Assembly (NCBI GenBank): GCA_949358305.1
Contig: OX442320.1
Span: 11,238,259-11,302,258, forward strand
DNA length: 64,000 nt
Direction: 5' to 3'
Source: Strigamia acuminata
Lineage: Eukaryota; Arthropoda; Chilopoda; Geophilomorpha; Linotaeniidae
Position 1 is the first letter of the stretch; each line of letters opens with the position of its first letter. The notes beneath the pieces are model-generated. The model was not told the DNA's origin and made no database searches. It saw only the letters and a list, made by a program, of their open reading frames with translations. Shown piece by piece: positions 57,401 through 64,000 of the stretch. The position numbers and the translations under genes are program-made.

Positions 57401-57786
57401 ACATAAGGACGCTTGTAAATCAAACTCTCATTTCGAATTCATCGCTACGAGGAAAACAAAATTATGACAAATTAATTGAAAAGTAAAAGCGAACGACTCA
57501 TTACACATTCTACACGAGCGACGAACTAGCGATCGGAATACAAACAAAGCAGCGATAGCGATAAACCCAAATAACCATTTTCCTATGGGTAACCATGGAA
57601 ACCATCGCTGCGAAACCATCGCCGGCACTAAAAAGCTCATTTAAACTCGAAGAAATAATTTTTTCGAGTTTCCTTCGTGACCGAACGTGTTTTACATGTA
57701 TTTTCAGTGTTTTTTGTGTGGTATTGAGGTAAATTTGGTTAAAAACTCACCATACTATGCCGGAGCTGGCGCAAGAGATTATCCAT
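45487..57786 (-). CDS. Unrecognised scaffold-like protein with SH2/SH3 ligand motifs
   Basis: Three coding exons join in phase: 57786-57751 (MDNLLRQLRHSM then GTGAGT donor), 48910-47470, 46181-45487; 723 residues. The two large exons are secure by length, phase and splice sites. The first is inferred from phase and an excellent donor after an 8.8-kb intron. I do not recognise the family. Visible: a short N-terminal, possibly folded segment (FARQMWQMYAIFEEFLNNHL, residues about 21-40); a long Ser/Pro-rich low-complexity middle with SPSLSSWQ and TPSPRPQRLRR; DSGYKS (153-158), a perfect DSGxxS beta-TrCP-type degron; PPVPPKEL (about 598) and PPPLPKRP (642-649), SH3-ligand-like; and VYEEI (Tyr613), the preferred Src-family SH2 ligand. 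The composition fits a cytoplasmic adaptor or substrate. That role is inference. Confidence 0.75.
46320..46437. repeat. Dispersed repeat with intact hAT target site
   Basis: Homologous to the sequence flanking the hAT element at 20.4 kb. It contains a single uninterrupted ATATTAAACATTTTTCTGAAG, i.e. the pre-insertion state. Located in the second intron of the scaffold-like gene. Confidence 0.85.
48911..50282. other. Start of the 8.8-kb intron; no exon seen
   Basis: Intronic sequence on the minus strand of the scaffold-like gene. No tandem array and no supported internal exon. Confidence 0.5.
50283..50363. mobile_element. Tigger/pogo-type transposon end
   Basis: On the minus strand the terminus reads CAGTCGAGCCTCGTTATAAT, followed by ATCGGTATATCGAAAGTTCG and GTTATATCC. 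The CAGTCxxxCCTCGTTATAA start and a TA just outside are typical of pogo/Tigger ends. The other end is missing. Confidence 0.7.
50371..50531. mobile_element. Element rich in TACCCG, flanked by GTATACAG
   Basis: Begins CAGAGATCTGCATTGGCGTA and contains a second, similar start (CAGAGATGTGTATTGGCGTA) at 50484, each followed by runs of TACCCGTTACCCG. Both sides are flanked by the 8-mer GTATACAG (50363-50370, 50532-50539), suggesting an 8-bp target duplication overlapping the end of the pogo-type element. The expected inverted right end is not obvious, so the copy is rearranged. Confidence 0.5.
51593..51740. mobile_element. hAT-like terminus, family A copy 2
   Basis: Starts CAGGGGTCGGCAAGTAATTT and matches 2920-3045 for about 110 bp. 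It ends near CGCGGTCCGCAGTTATG, which looks like a right end cut just before its expected CCGACCCCTG. Confidence 0.7.
51741..52509. other. Intronic, no feature seen
   Basis: No supported exon or repeat. Confidence 0.5.
52510..52650. repeat. 31-bp array in the 8.8-kb intron
   Basis: Four near-perfect copies of a 31-bp unit (TTAGTGTTTTTGCTGTTTAT plus TAAATATATTT), with TTAGTG starts at 52571 and 52602. Confidence 0.9.
52651..54661. other. Intronic, homopolymer-rich, no exon seen
   Basis: Contains poly(C) and poly(A) runs near 52865-52920 and 53175-53215. No supported coding exon. Confidence 0.45.
54662..54967. repeat. Two-copy tandem duplication, 151-bp period
   Basis: GTATCGCTCGCACTCATCG at 54662 recurs at 54813, and the match continues through CGACGTCGCATCTAAACG. 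Copy 2 has a 12-bp extra segment (TACTTTTCCTGC) between GC dinucleotides, most simply a deletion in copy 1. The block is CpG-rich against its surroundings. Confidence 0.9.
54968..56659. other. Intronic, no feature seen
   Basis: AT-rich with long T runs near 56180-56360; nothing supported. Confidence 0.45.
56660..56830. repeat. Degenerate AAAAATGGTC / AAAAATAGAC array
   Basis: Units of 10-11 bp alternate two variants over about 170 bp, in the scaffold-like gene's long intron. Confidence 0.8.
56940..57330. other. GC-richer island inside the long intron
   Basis: Contrasts with flanking AT-rich DNA and is open on both strands for more than 330 nt (plus 56982-57320, minus 57325-56939). No splice-site pair in phase with the scaffold-like gene, and no recognisable domain. 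It could be an unrecognised exon, an RNA gene promoter or an old insertion. Confidence 0.3.
57589..57602. promoter_or_regulatory. RFX X-box-like palindrome
   Basis: GTAACCATGGAAAC fits the X-box pattern GTNRCC-AT-RGNAAC. It lies about 150 bp inside intron 1 of the scaffold-like gene, close to its presumed start. A match by chance is possible. Confidence 0.35.
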
Positions 57787-58805
57787 GTCGGACACGGGAG
57801 CCGGTGAGCGAGAAACCGCTATAACACGCTACGACGCTTTAAAGGGAAATGAAACGTTCTGCGACCTTCACGGGCTCCCAGTTCACGGTTCAACGACGAA
57901 TTAAACCCGCCCACAGCCTGTGGCGAGCCCACCAACAGCCCAACGGCGGGTTTCGACTTAAACGAACCGTTTTCTCGGTCTCGCCCGCTCGTTGCTGTCG
58001 CTCCTGCTCTCTGCAGGTGACAAAGGCAGAAAAGCCATTTGAGAGCTTGGGCTACGCGCATGCGCAGGTGAGAAATCGAGTTCGAAGAAGTTGGCGATTA
58101 GCCGATCACTCAAGTTTTTAGTTGATTTTTTATCGTTTTTTCGATATATTTAGTGTTTTGTAGATTATTTTTAAATTTGAGATTAAAATAAAGTTGTTTT
58201 GTTTTGTTTTTGAGATTTTTTCGGTTGATTTGACGGAGTTTTGTTGGAAAATTCGTTGAAATTAATGTTAGGCGCTTTGGGTTTAATCGACACTTACGCC
58301 ATCTATAAACGAAACACGGTATTTTTGTGCAATTCAATTTCCGATGTTTTTATTTTTAAATTATTCATTCCCAAAACATGAAATCAACATTCTAAACATT
58401 ATTTTATTAATAATATTAAGATATAAGGGAAACAATGAAATAAGCACAAATGGACTAGTGATAGAAATTTTTTTTTTTACCACGTTTTAAACACATTCCA
58501 CAATTAAAAATTGATGAATTAAAAATAAAATTAAAAAATAGGCCTAAATCGATCAAAATAGGCCTAAACAAAAATAAAAAATATAAACATTTGATTGACT
58601 TTAAAAACAAGCAAAAAACCTCGTAATCAGCGATATTATCTCATCACTAGTTGAAGCATTAATTAATCGCTTAATTAATTGAACTAAATTAATCGATACA
58701 ACCCAAAATGATTAAGGAAATTAAAAAGAATCGATCGGCAATTTGCAAATCGATTTTCAAAAGAATGACAACACGGATTTGTTGGGGCAGACGTTTCTTT
58801 CGGTT
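57787..58805. other. 5' flank of the scaffold-like gene, 3' flank of APPL
   Basis: 57787-58090 is GC-rich and CpG-containing (promoter-like for the minus-strand gene). 58100-58805 is AT-rich with several potential minus-strand poly(A) signals for APPL. No extra gene supported. Confidence 0.45.
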
Positions 58806-61800
58806 TCAAGCCTCGCTTTCGGCGCCCTCGACTTTGCGCTCGTCGCCGTCGCCGGAGCCTTCGCGGACCCCGGCTTCGGCGGAAGACGAAACGGGTTGTT
58901 TTTCGGCTTTTTTGCTGGGTGGGGATGGAGTTGGGGGGATTGGGTTGGTTGGGGTTGTTGGGGGGTCTCCAGCGGCTAATATCAGCACGACTCCATCTTT
59001 GTTTGTTGCCGTGGATTCGTCGAGCGATGCATCTTCCTGTCGGTTGATGTTTTCTAATAATAATTCCTGTTTTTTAGGAAAGAAAAACAATTTAGAACAT
59101 TAGTTAGATCGGAAGATTTGAAAACTTGTTTGCAGAAATAGATTTTGGTTAGATTTGAGATTTTTGGATACTGACAATTTGGACAAAATTTTACGGAATT
59201 TAATCAATTCCGACTAAATTTCCCCGAATTTTATCAATTCCGACTAAATTTAGCCTAAATTTAACAAATTACAACTAAATTTGACAAATTTTTTACTAAA
59301 TGTCGCATAAATTTGACAATTTCCGTCTAAACTTTGCAAATTCCGACTAAATTTTGCCTAAAATTTTTAAATTTCGACTAAATTTTGCCTAAAATTTTTA
59401 AATTCCGACTAAATTTGGCCTAAAATTTTTAAATTCCGACTAAATTTTGCCTAAAATTTTTAAATTCCGACTAAATTTTGCCTAAAATTTTTAAATTCCG
59501 ACTAAATTTTGCCAGACTTAATAAATTTCGGCTCAAATTCCGACTAAAATTCGCCTAAATTTGACAAATTCCATCTTTGACTAATTCCGACTAAATTTGA
59601 CTAATATCGATTAAATCTCGAATAAATTTGACAAATTCCGACTAAATTTGACTAATATCGACTAAATCTCGAATAAATTTGACAAATTCCGACTAAATTT
59701 GACAAATTCCGACTAAATTTGACAAATTCCGACTAAATTTGACAAATTCCGACTAAATTTGACAAATTCCGACTAAATTTGACAAATTCTGACTAAATTT
59801 GACTAAATATCGACTAAATCTCGAATAAATTTGACAAATTCCGACAAAATTTGACTAATATCGACTAAATATCGACTAAATCTGGAATAAATTTGACAAA
59901 TTCCGACAAAATTTGACTAATATCGACTAAATCTCGAATAAATTTGACAAATTCCGACTAAATTAGACAAATTCCGACTAAATTAGACAAATTCCGACTA
60001 AATTTAAGAAATGTCAACTAAATTAAACAAACATCAACTAAATAAAACAAACATCGACTAAACTCTTACTTTTTCTTTTTGTTTAAACTCCTCAATATTT
60101 TTCATCTCCATCAACGTCTGATACGCGATTTTAGTCGCCGTCTGAAGCGCCGTACAAATCTAAAAACAACAACAAAAAACAAACGAAAACCAAATCAACC
60201 AATTTCCCAAACAATCACCCGATCCAACTTTACTTCCTCCCCCGAAGAATTCGACTCAAACACGTGACACGCGAATTTCGGCTCCGTGCCCGCCTCTTCG
60301 CTGCGACTAATGAACCCAAACAGCCGATTATTCTCTTTATGCGCCGCCCAAAACGCCAAATCTTCCAAAATAAATTCGGCGCGAATCGACTGATTACCCG
60401 GATCAATCAATCTAAAAGAAAAAAAAATTAAAATTAAATTAAAATAATTAAACCGTAAGGGAAAATGGTCACCGCAAAGCCTCATTTGAAATAACCATGT
60501 GTAGCTCGGTCATTTTAAACACGTTGTGAATGGCGCGCGCAGCCATGATTGCGCGGATGACTTGGTGGACGAGCTGCTCGCCGCGATCCCATTTCACTTC
60601 CATCGAACCTAAAAAGCGCACCGTGTAAGCCTCGTGAAACGGGGTTTCCCCGCGGAGTATTTCCGTCGCCAACGCGTCGCTAGATTGATCGAACGGATTA
60701 ATCCGGCTAGAAAAACAAATTTAAAACCTCAAAGTGGATAACGCCAACATTTTTTAACCAAAAAAATGCGTTTTACATGCAAAAAGGCACAAAAATGCAT
60801 TTATTTCACGCGATATTTCATTTTCTCTTGTAAAAATGCATTTTTTACGTGCAAAAGGGCACAAAAATGCATTTATTTCGCAAAAAAAATGCGTTTTACA
60901 TGCAAAAAAGCACAAAAATGCATTTATTGCGCAAAAAAAATGCGTTTTACATGCAAAAAGGCACAAAAATGTATTTATTTCGCAAAAAAAATGCGTTTTA
61001 CATGCAAAAAGGTACAAAAATGCATTTATTTCGCGGGATATTTCATTTTCTCTTGCAAAAATGCATTTTTTACGTGCAAAAATGCATTTTTTACGTGCTA
61101 AAATGCATTTTTTACGTGCAAAAAGGCACAAAAATGCATTTATTTCCAGCGATATTTCATTTTCTCTTGCAAAAATGCATTTTTTACGTGCAGATTTGCA
61201 CGTTTTGCATGTGAGTGTATTCAAAACCGTTGCAACTGACATTGGCGGGCCTTCCTTGCCGGGTCTGGATAATTTACTCTCTTCGCTGGGTGAAATCATA
61301 TCAAATACGATCGGCGTTGATGACAAATCATTCTCGGGCGGCGTGGGTCGGGGAAGAGGAGGCCTCGCAGGTGGTGTCTTGGAATTTTTAGCACGCCCAG
61401 TTGGATCTGAATTTTTCCGGACTAGAGTTGCATCGCACGAAGTCTGAAAAAATAAAAAAAAACGTGAAAAATTTGTGAAAAATCATGAAAAATCGTCAAA
61501 AAGATGTGAAAAATTGTGAAAATCGTAGAAAAATCGTCAAAAAGATGTGAAAAATTTGTGAAAAATCATGAAAAATCGTCAAAAAGATGTGAAAAATAGT
61601 GAAAATCGTAGAAAAACATGAAATAAATGTGAAAAAAACGAAATAAACGCAAATAAACGTACAAAAAACTGCGATTTTGCTAAGAGTTGGGTCTGCGAGC
61701 GTGTCGGTTTGTCTTTAACGCAATTAATTTCCTCCTGAATTATATTTCGGATCGTTGCGATCCACTCTTCGCGGTCCCTCTCGTTCATCGCCTGCACCAC

Positions 61801-64000
61801 GACCGTCCTACATTCGCCAAAAACCGAAGAAAAAAAATTACTGAAATTTGGATTAATATACAATTTGTCATTTCGTAGCGACAACTTACTTCTTCCCGCT
61901 CGTTATTTGAAACACGAATCGCCGATCCTCCTGATCCAACGGCGCTACGACCACCATGCGGTCCAGCGGCATCAACAAACTTCCCCCGATCTGCACAAAC
62001 AAACCAAACCGTTCACAATTCACAAATTCCAACCAATTAAAGTGAATACCTGGCCTTTGTTTACGCAAATGAAGTTGCCGCCTTCGGTAAAAAAATAAGC
62101 CTTTTCCCATTTACTCATCACACCGGCAACTTTCCTACATTATTTAAATACATTTGTTTAAATAAAGAAATTAATAATAAAGGCGGAAATCAATAGCGCA
62201 ACCAGAAATGAAATTTAAGGTTTTTAGACTAAAAATGGATGTTTTAGGCATTAAAATTGGGCTTTTTTAGATGCATTATTACGGGTACGTTATTTTTAGC
62301 CACAAATTCATGTATATGTGCAAAAATAGACATTTTTAGACATTAAAATTAATATATTTATGAACAAAAATGCAAATTTTCTATGTAAAATTAAATATTT
62401 TATGTTTACGTTCAAATATAAACATTTAGGCATTATAATTGGCATTTTTACGTTTAAAAATGCTCATTTTTAATACAAAAGCACATTTTTGTAGCCGAAA
62501 ATTCATGTTTAGGCATTAAAAATACAATTTTAGGTTAAATACTTAACGACGAAATATTCTTACGTTCTCATTTGTAAGTATCCGCACTTCTTGGTCATAT
62601 TTAAGTGAGCCGGAATAAGCGGCGCGTCAAGAGCCGGTTCGGCGTGATACAAATGCTGGCTTTGCTTCTCGATCGTGTCGATCAAATCGACGGTTTTCTT
62701 CGTTTCCAGCCCCAACTCGGTGTGCACGCCGTGCACACTGGCGCTAATATTCGCCAAGAACTCGTCCAGATCGGGCACGACGAGCGCTTCCTTGCCGAGA
62801 CCAAAATGCGCCCTTTGAGCGTGTAAGTAGCCTAGAAGTGGATCGATGAGCGCAGTTTTCCGTTTGTACTGGAGTGCGTTCAGGCTGGCGTAGTAATGGA
62901 GCGAAATCTGAAATGGATTACGACAATTTTCATTTATTTTTCAATTTTTTCGGTTGATTGTCAAAACCTGGTGGAATTTTTTCCTCATGAGATAAACTTC
63001 TTCGTTCGCATCCATCCGGTCTTTTTCCGCTTCTTTTTTCCGTTGTAGTTTACAGTATTTCGTGATGGCTTTCTCCATGTCTGTAAAAATGGACGAATAA
63101 TTGCAATTTAGTGTTTAAATTTGTGTTTTTTGGGTTAAATTTGGTTAAATTACCATTACTAGCGGCCTGGTAAAGCTCGCACATGGTGTTCACCTCTGGA
63201 AAAATTAAAAATTGTAAAAAAATTGTAAAAAAATTTAATTTTTTGATAAAAAAATGGAAATTTTGATGAAAAATTGTATTTTTTGATAAAATTTTTAATT
63301 TTTCAATAAAATTTTCATTTTTTAAATGAAATTTTCGATTTTTAATAAATTTTCGATTTTTAAATGAATTTTCGATTTTTAAATAAATTTTTCGATTTTT
63401 AAGTGAAATTTTCGATTTTTTTATGATTTTTCGATTTGTAAATGAATTTTTCGATTTTTAAGTGAAATTTTCGATTTTTAAATAAATTTTTCAATTTTTA
63501 AATGAAATTTTTGATTTTTAAGTGAAATTTTAGACCTCTAAATGCAATTTTCGATTTTTAAATGTTTTATTTTTGTATTTTTTTTAAAATCTCACGACCT
63601 TCCAGATCGGCTTGGAGGAATTTAGTAATTGGAAACATCATGCCGTCATTCAATTCAGTGGCTAAAATATGATGCCACGAACTGATTTCGTCTAAAGTAT
63701 TGGCGAATTCCTTCATCGTACACGATAAAACGCTCTCCTTATCCGATTCCAATGGAAAATTCTATTAAACAAAAAAATAAAAACAAAATTAAATATCAAC
63801 ATCACAAATTCACACAAAAAAATCTCCATCTTTAACCTTACAATTTTTTCGTACGATTTTAAATGATCCGACAAACATCTCGTCGCATTCGAAACTTCGC
63901 TCTGCAATTATTCCATTAATAATTCCAATTAATTTCCAAAAAATTCCATTTTTTTTTTTACTTCTGCGTCCAAAACCCGTTGACAATAATCTCGGAGTGC
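58806..64000 (-). CDS. APPL adaptor protein (BAR-PH-PTB), N-terminus beyond edge
   Basis: Rab5 effector adaptor of signalling endosomes. Fourteen exons (minus) are in frame from the edge: 64000-63962 (partial), 63901-63842, 63761-63599, 63195-63154, 63080-62968, 62907-62564, 62134-62050, 61990-61890, 61807-61663, 61443-61241, 60706-60473, 60411-60219, 60159-60070, 59066-58806; 690 residues, about 40 N-terminal residues missing compared with human APPL1 (709). BAR helices: residues 1 to about 230 of the fragment (SSWHHILATELNDGMMFP, ISLHYYASLNALQYKRKTAL). PH: about 235-360 (CGYLQMRT ... REEWIATIRN). Linker with a proline stretch and STPIVFDMISP. PTB: about 447-610 (AYTVRFLGSMEV, MAARAIHNVFKMTELHMVIS, NNRLFGFISR, CHVFESNS). 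The C-terminus ends ESEA, as in APPL1. APPL1 versus APPL2 cannot be separated; probably a single pre-duplication gene. Five introns carry arrays. Confidence 0.95.
59160..60062. repeat. 20-bp array in the last APPL intron
   Basis: About 45 units of AAATTCCGACTAAATTTGAC with variants (GCCTAAAATTTTT, TATCGACTAAATCTCG) fill 59067-60069. Confidence 0.95.
60765..61205. repeat. 51-bp array in APPL intron
   Basis: GCGTTTTACATGC recurs at 60891, 60942 and 60993, 51 bp apart. A sister variant carries ATTTCATTTTCTCTTG. The unit is a multiple of 3, hence long spurious open frames on both strands (110-200 codons). Fills most of 60707-61240. Confidence 0.93.
61450..61620. repeat. 41-42-bp array in APPL intron
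   Basis: AAGATGTGAAAAATT starts at 61501, 61542 and 61584, with AATCGTCAAA and AATCATGAAA sub-words. Located in 61444-61662. Confidence 0.88.
62205..62540. repeat. Degenerate array in APPL intron
   Basis: Loose repeats of TTTTTAGGCATTAAAATTGG in intron 62135-62563. Too diverged to fix a period. Confidence 0.55.
63225..63590. repeat. 20-bp array in APPL intron
   Basis: TTCGATTTTTAA starts every 20 bp (63371, 63391, 63411) with variants. Occupies nearly all of intron 63196-63598. Confidence 0.9.

Noticed and set aside
60754-61447. Several long frames rich in CKTHFF / KNAFFTCK repeats
   Set aside because: Artefact of the 51-bp array in an APPL intron; the true APPL exon 61443-61241 is read on the minus strand in another frame.
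1-64000. tRNA or rRNA genes
   Set aside because: I looked for GGTTCGAATC-type T-loop boxes and rRNA-like conserved blocks and found none convincing; a covariance-model search would be decisive.

Overview
This is nuclear DNA of an invertebrate animal. It is AT-rich, with spliced genes, canonical GT-AG introns, AATAAA poly(A) signals, and animal-specific families (a DEG/ENaC channel, APPL, a group I PAK). I cannot name the phylum from sequence alone. All exon chains below were worked out by hand from splice sites and reading phase; every recognised chain stays in frame from start (or window edge) to stop. Layout: 0-13.9 kb is gene-poor, with tandem arrays, hAT-type transposon ends, a foldback element and two weak first-exon candidates (1-42 and 13232-13294, both minus). 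At 13.9-17.4 kb (minus) lies a USP37-like deubiquitinase. At 17.4-22.0 kb is intergenic DNA with a 20-bp satellite and two hAT elements. At 22.07-26.71 kb (plus) is a DEG/ENaC channel with an altered pore filter. At 27.16-31.17 kb (minus) is a group I p21-activated kinase, head-to-head with RRP9/U3-55K (32.23-35.61 kb, plus). RRP9 is tail-to-tail with condensin II subunit CAP-D3 (35.69-42.39 kb, minus). At 45.49-57.79 kb (minus) is an unrecognised scaffold-like protein with an 8.8-kb intron. At 58.81-64.0 kb (minus) is APPL, cut by the right edge. The genes are housekeeping or signalling genes with no obvious shared pathway (deubiquitination, ion channel, Rac/Cdc42 kinase, rRNA processing, chromosome condensation, endosomal adaptor). 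They share a striking gene architecture. Of 53 introns in the six recognised genes, 35 are 51-82 nt and one is 140 nt. All 17 introns longer than 200 nt are filled by a tandem array private to that intron (15) or by small DNA transposons (2). Array unit lengths cluster at 20-21, 31, 41-42, 51 and 62 bp, steps of about one DNA helical turn, with 25, 27 and 36 bp as exceptions. Several hAT-type elements have clean 8-bp target duplications, and one has its empty site preserved in a second repeat copy in the same window. Coding sequences are GC-richer than introns and intergenic DNA, which helped separate real exons from the many repeat-generated open frames.
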